A stretch of DNA of 64,000 bases from Diphasiastrum complanatum. Taxonomy: Eukaryota; Streptophyta; Lycopodiopsida; Lycopodiales; Lycopodiaceae. Shown here piece after piece: positions 9,278-19,879 of the stretch. The notes beneath the pieces are model-generated. The model ran no database searches, had not been told where the DNA came from, and was given only the letters and a program-made list of their open reading frames with translations. The stretch is taken from the NCBI GenBank assembly GCA_029204225.1, contig CM055095.1:35737078-35801077 (forward strand), given 5' to 3'. The position numbers and the translations under genes are program-made. How positions within the stretch are numbered: the stretch's first letter is position 1; each line of letters starts with the position of its first letter.

Positions 9278-11119
9278 TTAAAACAAGTAGATTCTACAAT
9301 CTCTACTTGAAGAGCAAAACACTACCATTATTCCTATCATTGAAATAGGATAATCTTTGGTCCTTACATTGGAATGATCATGCACAAAGCATGTGGACAC
9401 AAAGATTTCCAAAGCAAATGATGTTTCATCTTTTATGACTCTATTCAAACTATTACAAAAATAGTTATCCAATGAAATTGCATTATCAACAACAAATGTA
9501 GATTTCAAAGCATCCCATTTCATTGTCTTGTCATACAAAGTAATAAACACCATGGATCTTAAAGGTAAGAAACAAGTCACCTCATGTCTACTAATACTTT
9601 CCAAAAAGTATTCAAAGATAGTAGACTCTCCAATGCTCACCACCCTTGCAAGATGCACACTTGAATGGACAATTTGCATGCAATTTGATGACTCGGACAT
9701 TGTCATTGAGGACTCCCTTGGAACTCTCATGCTTTGAGGCTGATCCTCAAAATCTTCCTCCTTTTGATGCTCCTCCTCAATGCAAGCAAAATCACACTTT
9801 GCCAAGATCTCCTCTTGAGTGATCTCCTCCTTTGCCAAGCTCATTCTTTTAAAAGCAACACTAGCTTCCAACTTAAACAATCTTCCATGTTTAAATCCCT
9901 TTGCAATACAAACATCATTCTTCAAGATGAAGCAAACACCATGCTTAAAGTGGACATCCAAACCACTTTCTAAGAGTAGACCAACACTAAGCATATTCTT
10001 GGTGATTGATGTTACATAAAGGACATTTTCTGGATCCATGCATTTTGAGGATTCTAGACACAAAGAGACGGTGCCAACACCATCTATCCTACACTCTTCA
10101 TCATTTGCAGTAAAGACAAACTTTTTAGCATCATTGAATGAGTGTAAGGTTGAGAAAAAGTCCTTTTCACAAGACATGTGGGAGCTAGCCCCACTGTCAA
10201 TCCACCAATTGTCTCTTGAATTGCTATTGCTTGTTGGTGAGGATGTAGATGCCATCAAGAATACATCTACTTCATCCTCCTCCTCCTCTTTTGCAAGGTT
10301 TCCTTGTTTGTCCTCCTCCACTTGTGCTCTTAGCCTCTTGTAGCATTTAGATGCATAATGCCCCTTCTTTCCACAAAAGAAGCATTTTTGCTTTGACTTG
10401 TCCTTTGAGCTTGATGCATCATCCTCTTCTTTGGCCTCCTTTGGATGCTTCTTCTTTCCATTGGTCTTCTTTTTGCCCTTGAATGAGAAATTGGCTTTCT
10501 CATCACCATCCTGCAACGACAAGGAACTCATCCTAGATTTTGCATGGAGCATCCTACACTCTTCAGCCACTAATACACTATGAAGTTTTTCTATAGTTGG
10601 CAAAGTGTCTTGGATGGCAAAACTTTGGACCAAATTTGCAAAGTCATCTCCTAGACCATTAAGGACAATTTGTACAAGCTCTTCATCATGAATCTTCTCT
10701 CCAATGGAAGCCAACTCCCTATTTAGAGACTTGATTCTGAGTACATAATCCTGTGCACTCTCCTCACTTCTCCTCATGCTTTGCAAAATTTGATTTCTAA
10801 GCATAAGAACTCTAGAAGTGTTGCTAGACTCATAGATTGATTTTAAAGACTCCCAAGCCTCTTTAGCATTAGTACAAGCTGATACTTCTCTCAACAAATC
10901 ATTGCTCACATTCATCTTCACACAATGAAGTGCAAGCCTAGATCTCTTCTTGTATCTAGCTAACTCCTGTGCACCTAGAGGTTCATCTTCATCTTCAATC
11001 AAGAACTCATAAAGGTCTTGGAGCACCAAGAGTGACTCCATTCTAACCTTCCAAATAGCATAATTTGTAGAATTCAACCTCTCACTAGCTTCTAGAAGGT
11101 ATGCTCCAGCAGATCCCAT
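9278..11119 (-). CDS. gag: gag-protease protein of element B with unassigned C-terminal tail
   Basis: Open 613-codon frame starting at the ATG at 11119. Residues 1-200 are a copia gag of the UBN2 type (TNYAIWKVRMESLL, then LALHCVKMNVSNDLL, then TSRVLMLRNQIL). A lysine-rich stretch follows, then a CCHC zinc knuckle at about 246-259 and an acidic linker. Protease has WWIDSGASSHMS with the catalytic Asp near 308, followed by sequence leading to the GAG-pre-integrase region. From about 436 the protein no longer resembles integrase; the last roughly 178 residues are unassigned. The virus-like-particle role of Gag and the processing role of protease are known for the family. That B relies on other elements such as D for integrase and RT is my inference. 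Confidence 0.85.
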   Translation of the reverse strand: MGSAGAYLLEASERLNSTNYAIWKVRMESLLVLQDLYEFLIEDEDEPLGAQELARYKKRSRLALHCVKMNVSNDLLREVSACTNAKEAWESLKSIYESSNTSRVLMLRNQILQSMRRSEESAQDYVLRIKSLNRELASIGEKIHDEELVQIVLNGLGDDFANLVQSFAIQDTLPTIEKLHSVLVAEECRMLHAKSRMSSLSLQDGDEKANFSFKGKKKTNGKKKHPKEAKEEDDASSSKDKSKQKCFFCGKKGHYASKCYKRLRAQVEEDKQGNLAKEEEEDEVDVFLMASTSSPTSNSNSRDNWWIDSGASSHMSCEKDFFSTLHSFNDAKKFVFTANDEECRIDGVGTVSLCLESSKCMDPENVLYVTSITKNMLSVGLLLESGLDVHFKHGVCFILKNDVCIAKGFKHGRLFKLEASVAFKRMSLAKEEITQEEILAKCDFACIEEEHQKEEDFEDQPQSMRVPRESSMTMSESSNCMQIVHSSVHLARVVSIGESTIFEYFLESISRHEVTCFLPLRSMVFITLYDKTMKWDALKSTFVVDNAISLDNYFCNSLNRVIKDETSFALEIFVSTCFVHDHSNVRTKDYPISMIGIMVVFCSSSRDCRIYLF

Positions 11120-11143
11120 CTTACTAGTGACTTCTACAAAGAA

Positions 11144-11490
11144 GAAATAGATTTGATTGACTTGAAACTCACAAAGGTCTCACACTTGCAGTGTTTCACT
11201 CAAATTTGATTTCTAATCCAACAAATGGACTTATAATCACAGTTCTATCACTCCCTCACAAAGCTGGAATGAAGATAAGATGAAGTGAAAACTACTTTCA
11301 AACAAATCTTGCCAAGAAATGGATTTGATTGTCTCTAGAAACTCACTAAGGTCTCTCTCTTGTAGTTTTTCACTCAAATTAGATTTCTAATCCAACAAAT
11401 GGACTTATAATCTCAGTTCTAGCACTCCCTCACAAAGTTGGAATGAAGATAAGATGATGTGAAATCTACTTACAATCAAATCTTGCCAAT
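11144..11490. repeat. 174-bp tandem duplication in the leader of element B
   Basis: Two copies, recognised by aaactcac(a/t)aaggtctc at 11165 and 11339 and by a shared block around tctaatccaacaaatggac. It lies between the primer site and the gag start. Confidence 0.85.
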
Positions 11491-11912
11491 TTTGGCTATT
11501 TTTGGACAAAAAAATGGCTTAATCTCTTTCTTCCTTCTTGGTGTACTTTCAAGACCTGTTTTTAACCTTAATAGGACTTGAACTCAGCCTAGATTAATTA
11601 GATTCCATGAAACAAATTCAAATCTAATCAATGGCAAATGATCTTGGTAGATTATCCTAGGATCTCCACCAAAAATTACACCAACAGCTCACAAATTGAA
11701 TTTTTTTGGATCAAATGAATACCATGCATTAAATGCAGGTTCAGAGATGCCCACACATGTGGACAGTACGGATTTGGACCCCTACCAAGTTTGGGATCAA
11801 ATCTCCTCACCAAAATCAAGATTCTAGCTTGCCCTCTCAATACTAGTTTTTAGCACCAAAACTTGCTAAAAATGGATTTGCATTAGATCAATGGCTTATG
11901 CTCTTGTACTTG

Positions 11913-11924
11913 GATCTGATACCA
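11913..11924 (-). promoter_or_regulatory. primer-binding site of element B
   Basis: Minus-strand TGGTATCAGATC directly after the 5' LTR. It matches initiator tRNA-Met except near the end. The same string occurs outside the 3' LTR at 8040-8051. Confidence 0.85.
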
Positions 11925-12625
11925 TGTGAAAGTACTGTACTTTAGGACCATAAATGGATCTACAAAAGATCCACGAGAGTGATTGGATGCTTGCTTAACA
12001 ATCTATCAAAAAACTAGACACAAAAAAGTTGATCTAGATTGGCAATTTGAGAAACAACAAGCATTAACAATCAAAAGCATTGATAAACATTGAAATCTGA
12101 GCCCACACGTGTGTACTACAGGCTATAGTACGGCCTTCAACCTGAGAAACAAGTAGAAACTGATTTGGTTTCATTTGGATCACAAAAACTCAATGTACAT
12201 AGTGAACTAGCTTGAGATTGCCAATGAGCTCCAAAAAGTTTCTATCTTCTCACTATGGAGAGAGGGAATACATAGCAAATTCGACTTCCTTCTTGAAGTT
12301 AGGTGGATTTCCAGCACGTAATAAGGAAGTTAACTCACTCTCCTTGACCTAAAATGAAACCCTAGTCTATCTCCTAGAGTTATGCTTGGTAGGTAGCTAG
12401 TTGGTCAAATTTTCACCTTAAACTTAGGTGTAGGTCCTATAAAGTAGGGATGACCACCAAATATACATGACCAACTCTCTTGACTTGACCTAACCTACAT
12501 TAGGATGGGTTTCCCATGTGGCATCATGGCCTCACATGTGTGGGACCCACTTGTGTACACAATTTACACTATTCTACATGGTTTTTGATCAAGCTAGATT
12601 TGCCAATTTTTGGCAATTCTTCACA
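11925..12625 (-). repeat. 5' LTR of element B
   Basis: 701-bp partner of 8052-8752 with about six substitutions and no indels by eye. Confidence 0.93.
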
Positions 12626-13464
12626 GCATTTGGCGATTGAACAATCGTGGGTCTAGGCCCATCGACGGTAAGTGAAGCCATTGGGACGAACTCCGATGTT
12701 TGAACAGTCGTAGGTCGTTGCCTATCGATGGAGGGTGGAGCTACTATGGCATGCTCTTGCATTGGCTGCTTCTGCTTGAAATCGTGATACTTGTATTCAA
12801 GAATGACAACGTTGCGAGTGACTGAGATTTGGGCCTGTAACAACATCGTATACATGATATGATTTGTGTGATGTTGAATAGCTGATGAAGATTTTTTTGC
12901 AGCTTATTGGGTCCAGCTTTTGCCTCAGATCAAACGACACTTGTGCATAGTAGAGACATTCAAAAACACATAGGTGTTTCAAACTTGGTTGTAGCCGTAG
13001 TAGGCTTCAAACGGTGTCTTGGAATCAACTGCTTTAGTGCTAGACTAATTTTGCGGATAGCAGGCCGAGAGATCGCTTCTGCCCAAAAGGTTTGAGACAA
13101 ATGCGCGTTGACTATCATGGATTGTGCAGCGTGTGCGGTTCTTCCGTTCAGCTATTGCGTTCTATTGTGGAGTGTAGCTCGTAGTAAACTGATGGTGCAC
13201 ACCACATGAAGATAGGTAGTCCTTCATATCATTTAACAAAAAGTCTCCCCCTGAATCAGACCGTAGAGCCTTGATACTCTGACCAGTTTGATTCTCAACA
13301 TATTGCTTGAAATCTTTGAAGCAACTAAATGCTCCTGACTTGTTCTTTATGAACATAATTCTGATAAATCGGGAGTAGTCATCAATGAATGTAATAAAAT
13401 ATAGAGCTTGACCTAATGAAGGTATGCTCATAGGACCACATAAGTCACTATGTATCAGTGACAA
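12626..13464 (-). pseudogene. integrase of element A
   Basis: Minus strand. The integrase core (HSDLCGPM, FIDDYSRFIRIMF, LRSDSGGDF) runs from 13464 to a stop near 13162. The QQN...AERKNR block and later pieces follow in broken frames. The C-terminal region (FECLYYAQVSFDLRQKLDP, HKSYHVYDVVTG) is at 12982-12797 and continues to the B insertion at 12625. Several stops and shifts show it is dead. Confidence 0.85.
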
Positions 13465-13831
13465 AATGGACTTCGCCCTTTTGGCTTGTCCTCTTGGAAA
13501 TCTAGTTCCAGGTTGTTTCCCTTAGTAAGCAGTTTTCACAGACAGACTAATTAGCTATAGTAACAACGTTTATATTCATGTCCTTGACCATTTTGTTATG
13601 ATGCATATACAAGATTGAACGCATGTTTAGATGACCTAATCTTTGATGCCATAAATTAGCATTTGAACCGCTCACAGAGTGCAAAATCGTGACTCAGTAT
13701 ATACAAATTTTCTTCTTTGTAAGCAAAGAGGATTTCTTTTGAATTCTCATCTAAAATAGTACATCGGTTGGCAATGAACAAAGCTCTATAGTCCTGATCT
13801 GTGATCTTGCTACTAGACAATAGGTTCTTTG

Positions 13832-14068
13832 TTAATTTGGGTACATAAAGTAACCATTAAGCTGCCTAGTGATGCCATCAGAGAATTGTAGTCGAATAGA
13901 GCCTTGGTCTTCGACTTGACGTGAACTGGAGTCACCAAAGAAGATATACTTTGATTCTGTAGCTGTGAGTGTAGAGAAGAGGTCTTTGCATGGTGTCATC
14001 TGCTGAGAAGGACCTGAATCGAGATACCATTGATGGGCATCTCTACTGGGTTGATCTTGTACCATCAC
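13832..14068 (-). pseudogene. protease of element A
   Basis: 78-codon minus-strand ORF with the copia protease motif WYLDSGPSQQMT and the following FGDSSSRQVEDQGSI region. It directly follows the gag frame, overlapping its end by four bases. The GAG-pre-integrase zinc domain between 13832 and 13464 is badly degraded. Confidence 0.8.
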
Positions 14069-14525
14069 GCTTTATCATCATCTTGCGAACCTCTGACTAT
14101 GTCAGAGTTGCCTTCTTGCTGCTGCTGCATCTTCTTTCCCGTTTCATTGTGCTTGAGGATGCGACAGTCTTTGATGATGTGGTGGTCGCTGACTGAGGTG
14201 CCTTCACTCATTCTGAGTGTCAGTACCTTCTTCCTCAAGAAGAGATGAGTGGAAACATCTGAGGTCTCGTAGTTGCTTGTAAGAATGTCCCACGCTTCTT
14301 TGGAGGTGGTGATGTTTGATATATGAGCAATCTGAGTGTCCTTCAGATCATGGATACAATGGCAAGTGCTTTGCCATCCTTTGCTTTCCATGCTTGAAGC
14401 AATTCAGGTTCTGTCGGTTTGGCTATTGAATCGTTTACGTATCCCCAAAGCTGCTTCTCGATCAAGATCATCCTCATCTTGAACTTCCACATGTGGAAGT
14501 CATCTCCGTTGAATTTGTTGATCAA
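14065..14525 (-). pseudogene. gag: gag of element A, truncated
   Basis: Two minus-strand pieces in different frames. 14525-14343 has FHMWKFKMRMILIEKQLW, the usual copia gag start; 14391-14065 continues with TSKEAWDILTSNYE and LFLRKKVLTLRM. After EGTSVSDH it jumps to a KDCRILKHNE-like remnant of the knuckle region, so the middle of gag is lost. Confidence 0.8.
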
Positions 14526-14662
14526 GCGATCTCTGAGGTTGAACCTTCCATTGTAATCGAGTAGCAGAGATAAAACACAAATTGAATAAACCAGCTCTAT
14601 AGAACTAGAACGTATTAAGTTCTATTATAAGTTCTAGACTCTAGTAGTCCAATAAACATGTG

Positions 14663-14674
14663 GCTCTGATACCA
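14663..14674 (-). promoter_or_regulatory. primer-binding site of element A
   Basis: Minus-strand TGGTATCAGAGC four bases from the inner end of the 5' LTR, complementary to initiator tRNA-Met. Confidence 0.85.
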
Positions 14675-14678
14675 CTTT

Positions 14679-15760
14679 TGTGGGATGCGAGGAAATGTAA
14701 ATTATCAGCTTTGATACCACATCCGTTGATGTTTTGAATTGATGTCAATTGATGAAACAAAATTCTTATTAACAGGATCGTGGATTACTTAGAGAATGGA
14801 GTTTACGAGCTGTTCTTTTGTGTTGAATCAAATTATCAATGTAGGAGTCTTAGACTGTCATGAAGGAGAGATTGCAAAAAATGATTAGGCGTCTGAGACA
14901 GCCATGCAATCTTTCTAATACTGATAATCTGATATGAAGAGAATGTAAAATTAATTTAGGCGTTAGAGACAGCCATACATTTCTCTTATAATAATGTTTG
15001 TGTAAGAGGAGTGAGAGTTATTATCATTCAACAAGAATGCGATGTTGTAGAACAATAGTGAATCTGTATAATAATGTTGTAAACACAACGATCAGATCAC
15101 AATACAATTGCGCTGATAAGCGTGTGATCCTACTTACAGATTCAAAACAATTGCTAACGTTCTCTCTCTCTCTCTCTCTCTAATCACTAACTTTGAGGAG
15201 GCAGCTACTGAAAGACCTGTTCTGGTCGTTTGATCTCTGTCTGATGACTTATGACTTGTGACTTGTTATATCTTCAATCGCTCATTTACATTTCTAGCAA
15301 CTAGAAGATCTTGTATTATTCTAGCTTTACATTTACAAGATTGCTTGACAACTGATTAACTGCCTAATTAGAACGGTTATTATTGGAGCGTGAAGACGTA
15401 GACAGTCTGTACTTGGAATACTGTGTATTTCTGAAGAGTGTCGCCTGTGTAGTATCCCATGTAAAACTGTAGTGTCGGATTTTTCATCTTTTTGTCGCCT
15501 GTTAGAAACTGCATGTAAAAATGCAATGTCGCTTTTTGCCCTAATTGTCGCCTGTCAAAAACTGCATGTAAAAATGCAGTGTCGCTTTTTGCTCTAATTG
15601 TCGCTTGTCAAAAACTGCATGTAAAAATGCAGTGTCGCATTTTTCGCATTTTTCTCAAAAAGTGTCGCTTTTCTTGAAGTGCCTAAATGGCCCAAAAACA
15701 ACTTACATAAGTGTCGCTAAACACTTAGTTGCTCAGGAAGGTAAAAAGAAATGACAATGT
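14679..15760 (-). repeat. 5' LTR of element A, outer end lost
   Basis: Matches 391 to about 1430 with substitutions and small indels. It holds a (CT)n run at about 15162-15181 that is short in the other copy. Similarity ends abruptly near 15760, about 180 bp before the expected LTR end. Confidence 0.85.
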
Positions 15761-16465
15761 CAAGCATTAGCCTCAACATGAGTTAGAGAGAAAAAGAGAG
15801 AGAGACATCAAGCAAAAATGGTGTGGATCCAAAATGGCATGAGATAGCTACAAAGCTTTGACTCTTGCCACTTACTAAGATTTAAACACACTCAAATTAA
15901 GTTCGGTAACTTCACTATCTAGAGATCCAATCAAAATTAGGGTTTTAAAAAAATCACAAAAAATTGAATATTTCAAAATCCATATGCAAATGTTGAAACT
16001 TTGATATGCTAATCTATTAGCCACCACTTAGGCTAATCCAATGATCCAAAAATTAGCCAAATCCAACATGTGAATTCAAAAATCAAAATTGATCAAGTTT
16101 ATAAATCTATATAGGGTTTTGATCTACAAAAGCTCCAAACTACAATTGGAAGAAATTCAATTTTGGTGTAGAATCCAATCTAGCATTAATATCTTCTCCA
16201 AATCATTGATGAAGAAACATAATGTTTCTAATTACAAAACCTTGCTAGCTTTCAGCCCTTCGCCTGACAAAGATGTTTGCGAACTCGAACATCTGGAGAC
16301 ACGAAACACGAAAAGTTTTGTAAACACGAAAGTCAACGGAGACGAAGACGAACGGTTCGCGAAGACGAAAGATCCACGAACGAGATTCCTTCGCAGTCTA
16401 GTACAGAAGAAGGCAGACGAGGTAAATGAAACTCGTTCAGCGTTCACACCCCAAGGAGTACCACC
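15761..16465. other. sequence between elements A and D, no gene seen
   Basis: AT-rich to about 16240, then richer in CG with repeated acgaa motifs (16255-16420), similar in style to the LTR of the copia fragment at 25.2-25.8 kb. The 141-codon ORF at 16089-16514 runs into the LTR of D and has no known motif; I do not treat it as a gene. Confidence 0.5.
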
Positions 16466-17326
16466 TGTTGAAAATTGTCACTTCTCACTTGACATTGGTT
16501 CATGTAAATATTGATCAAACATTAGAATATATTGATGATCTGATTTTACACGTGTGGAGCCTTTTCCCACGTGTGAAAGGATGTATTTTTCATGTTTGTA
16601 TATATCCAAATTGATTTTGTATCATTCTAGTTAGTGTGAACATGAAATGACTAGTTTTTAGTCAAGTTGACTAGTCACTTACAAATTAGCTTTTCCTTGC
16701 ATGTGCATGAGTAAATGCTCCCACATGGCAAGTGGATGTTCACACGTGTGTATAGAGTACTAGAAGATAAGAGTTGACCACTTTCCTTAGATCCTATTTT
16801 GTAGGGAATATTCCTATATTCTAGGAGACTAGCTTTTTGGATTTTAGTCATATTCTAGAAGGTCAACTATTGGATAAGGATCAAGGATGGATCAAATGGA
16901 TAGATCTGAGTGATGTGGCACTCTTCACACGTGTGAAGGCCTGCTGGACTGTACCAGACTCATGGATGTACTTGATCCATAAAAGGATCATCATTTTGCT
17001 AAGATTGATGAGACTTTTGTACTCTACACTTTTGTGAGATTTCTAGTCATTTGTCTTGTGATTTTTATGTATGATTGCTATCTAGTATCATTGTACTTGT
17101 TGTTTCAGGTGCAGGCCGTACAGTGGACAGTACTCCACACGTGTGAGGCCGCTCTCACTAAAAAATAAGATGTGTTGATCCATTGCTCTTGCTTAAATCC
17201 AAGTGTAGTGAATCTAGATCAAGATCTAATGTGTAGAACTTGATAGATTCATTGATTAAGCAACCAATAACTCTCTATGATTGTGAAGTACAATCATTGT
17301 TGTCCTAAGAACTGTAAAATTTATCA
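16466..17326 (+). repeat. 5' LTR of element D
   Basis: 861 bp from TGTTGAAAATTG to ATTTATCA, directly before the primer site. It holds five CACGTG motifs, four of them inside perfect CACACGTGTG or near-perfect palindromes (16549, 16568, 16743, 16928, 17138). The small ORF inside it is not a gene. Confidence 0.93.
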
Positions 17327-17338
17327 TGGTATCAGAGC
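17327..17338 (+). promoter_or_regulatory. primer-binding site of element D
   Basis: TGGTATCAGAGC, complementary to initiator tRNA-Met, starting at the first base after the LTR. Confidence 0.93.
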
Positions 17339-17923
17339 TAATTAAGAGAGTGATCATTGAATCATAAATCTTGTAAAGATCATTGGCAAAATTTGTTTTT
17401 GGCCAATACTAGTGAGGGCGAGTTCTTCTAGAGTGATAGCTTGTAATCATTTGGATCAAAACGACTTGGAGGCTGTGTATGTACTTTTCAGACGTGTGAA
17501 ACCGTACAGCAACTTTCAATTCAAGTTACTTTGTGTTTGTTGGTCCCAAAATCACAATACTAGTTCATTTTTGGTGCTTTTTGAAGCATAGTATTGATCT
17601 AGATTCATTCTAACTAATGCCTATGACCAAATAGTGTTTTGGATCATTGAAGCATTTCTTTTTAGAGTCTAAGATCAGATCTTAGAGGCTGATTTGTTCA
17701 GATCCTTAGTTGAAGTGAATTCTCTAAGAAAAGTGTAAAGCAATTTTTTTTGTGAGAGTGAAAGCTAGGAATTTTTGGTAAGATCTTTGAGTATCATTCA
17801 AGCTTGTGTGCTAGTTGATAGAGACAAGCCTATAGGCATTCTAGTAAGCTTTAGGCCTTTTCATAGATTTTTTAAAATTCAAAAATCTTTGTGATTTTTT
17901 TTTAAAAGAGCATTCATTCTAAA

Positions 17924-18652
17924 ATGTCATCCATGGGTGGATATTTGATGGAATCAAGTGAGAGACTCACTTCCACAAATTATTCCATTTGGAAAGTGAG
18001 AATGGAATCACTCCTAGTGATCCATGATCTATATGACATAGTTCAAGGAGTAGAGGAAGAGCCTCAAACTCCCCAAGAACAAGCCAAATACAAGAAGAGA
18101 GCAAGATTAGCTCTACATTGCATAAAGTTAAATGTATGCAATGACCTCTTGAAAGAGGTGTCTTCTTGTACCTCATCCACAGAGGCTTGGGATTCATTAA
18201 AGAGAATTTATGAATCCAACAATACTTCAAGAATCCTCATGCTAGGAAATCAAGTTTTCCAAAGCATGAAAGGAAGTGGAGAGAGTGGACAAGAGTATGT
18301 CCTTAGGATCAAATCTCTTAACAAGGAGTTAAGTGCAATAGGAGAGAAGATCCAAGATCAAGAACTAGTACAAATAATCTTGAATGGTCTAGGTGATGAG
18401 TTTACCAACTTAGTCCAATCATTTGCCATTCAAGACTCTCTTCCATCCATTGAAAAGTTGCACAATGTTCTTGTGGCCGAGGAGAGTAGGCTTCTACACC
18501 TCAAGACAAGAATGGATAGCATGTCACTTAATGGAGGAGATGACAAAGCTAACTTTACATCTAAAGGCAAGAAGAAGCAAAATCCATTCAAGAAAATTCA
18601 AGGCAAGGAGGCCGAGATGAAGAAGGAGGATCTACCTCCAAAGGCAAAGTGA
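17924..18652 (+). pseudogene. gag: gag of element D
   Basis: 242-codon ORF from ATG 17924. It has the UBN2-type gag signature TNYSIWKVRMESLL, then RLALHCIKLNVCNDLL, then TSRILMLGNQVF, then an ELVQIILNGLGDEF block, and a lysine-rich end. It is closely similar to gag of element B. It ends at TGA 18650-18652; the zinc knuckle continues in another frame starting at 18649, so one frameshift separates the two. A few bases would have to change to restore the usual single polyprotein, so I call it broken. Confidence 0.88.
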
Positions 18653-19764
18653 AGAACAAGGAAAAACTAAAGTGTTTCTTTTGTGGAAAGAAAGGACACT
18701 TTGCCTCAAAATGCTACTTGAAGAAGAATCAACAAGCCAAAGGAGATCAAGGGAACATTGCTCAAGAGGAAGAAGATGAGGATGGATTCAACACATTCTT
18801 AATGGTTGCATCTACACCAACTTCAAGTCAAGACACATGGTGGATAGATAGTGGGGCTAGTTCCCACATGTCCTTTAACAAGCATTATTTTTCTACTCTT
18901 CTATCTTGTAATGACTCTAAGAAGTCAATATGCACTGCTAGTGATCAAGCATGCAAGATAGATGGCATAGGATCTATACCTCTTTGCTTAGGCACATCTA
19001 AAAGGATAGATCTAGATAATGTTTTGTATGTTCCTACCATTTCAAGAAACTTGCTTAGTGTAGGACAACTAATGGACAATGGACTAGATGTACATTTCAA
19101 GAATGGAGTTTGTTCCATCTTGAAAAATGATAAGTGCATAGCTAGTGGCATTAAGCAAGGTAGACTTTTCAAGTTGGATGCTAATGTTGCAAGTAAAAGT
19201 GTGAACTTGGCTAGGGTGGAGCTAACTCAAGTGGAGCTTTGGCATAAGAGATTAGGCCATCCTAATCTTCAATCTATGGAGTCAATGGCAAGCAAGGAAC
19301 TAGCTCTCGGCCTACCAAGAGCTTTCAAGAAGTGTGGAAAAATGTGTGAGGTATGTGGCCTTGCAAAGTCACATAAGTCTTCTTACAAGAGATCTTCATC
19401 AAGATCTCTCTCTCCCTTGGATCTCATACATTCTGATGTACATAGTTTTTCACATGCAAGTAATGGAGGTGCCTTGATGTATGTAGCTTTTATAGATGAT
19501 TGTACTAGATTCACATGGATTGAGTTACTATCAAAGAAAAGTCCTGTTTATGAAGCTTCCATTAAGTTCAAGTCTCTAGTAGAGAAACAACTTAGTACTT
19601 CTATCAAAGCACTAAGATGTGATAATGGAGGAGAGTACACCTCCAATAAAATGAAAGACTTTTGTGAGATCAATGGTATTAAGATACAATACACTTCTTC
19701 CTACAACAAAATGGGGTGGCCGAGAGGAAAAATAGGAGTCTATGTGAGTGTGCAAAGTCCTTGA
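18649..19764 (+). pseudogene. zinc knuckle, protease and integrase of element D
   Basis: Open 371-codon stretch. The CCHC knuckle is at residues 9-22 (CFFCGKKGHFASKC); protease WWIDSGASSHMS has its Asp near 67. The integrase zinc domain follows (HKRLGHPN, CEVCGLAKSHK), then the core with HSDV, FIDDCTRFTWIELL and CDNGGEYTS. A frameshift near 19710 cuts the QQNG...AERKNR block. The remaining core codes on in another frame, with further breaks up to 19880. The normal copia order PR before IN before RT is kept. Confidence 0.9.
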
Positions 19765-19879
19765 GGCTTGATGCATCACTTCCCATCTCATTTTGGGGAG
19801 AAGCCATAACATGTGCTAATTATTTGTGTAATAGACTTCCTAGTAGTTTGCTATAGATGGGATCTCACCTTATCAAGCC

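Larger units (their letters stand above)
8052..12625 (-). mobile_element. element B: young non-autonomous copia retrotransposon nested in A
   Basis: 4574 bp with 701-bp LTRs (8052-8752 and 11925-12625) showing about six differences, i.e. over 99% identical and therefore recent. The minus-strand interior has an intact gag-PR reading frame of 613 codons but no integrase or RT domain. The only other pol trace is the linker before RT at 8963-9250. It resembles element D in gag and PR. There is no matching target duplication: tacca on the left, gcatt on the right. The sequence ggatctgatacca lies both inside the 5' LTR and outside the 3' LTR. Confidence 0.92.
391..15760 (-). mobile_element. element A: old Ty1/copia retrotransposon, minus strand, with two nested insertions
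   Basis: The LTR copies at 391-1608 and 14679-15760 bracket minus-strand gag (14525), PR (14068), IN (13464), RT (about 7976-7038) and RNase H pieces in the correct copia order. Two younger LTR elements interrupt it: B at 8052-12625 and C at 2238-7043. Without them the internal part would be about 3.7 kb. A has several stops and frameshifts, YVND in place of the RT motif YVDD, an internal inversion next to the 3' LTR and a 5' LTR missing its outer end. It is inactive and the oldest layer here. The order of insertion follows from the nesting; the classification follows from the copia order PR-IN-RT-RNase H. Confidence 0.88.

Noticed and set aside
9528-10583. Several plus-strand ORFs across element B
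   Set aside because: They are antisense shadows of the intact gag-PR frame on the minus strand.
16089-16514. 141-codon plus-strand ORF
   Set aside because: It has no known motif, crosses into the 5' LTR of element D and is made of LTR-like acgaa-rich sequence.
16837-17037. 66-codon ORF repeated at 22283-22486
   Set aside because: It lies wholly inside the LTR of D and recurs only because the LTR does.
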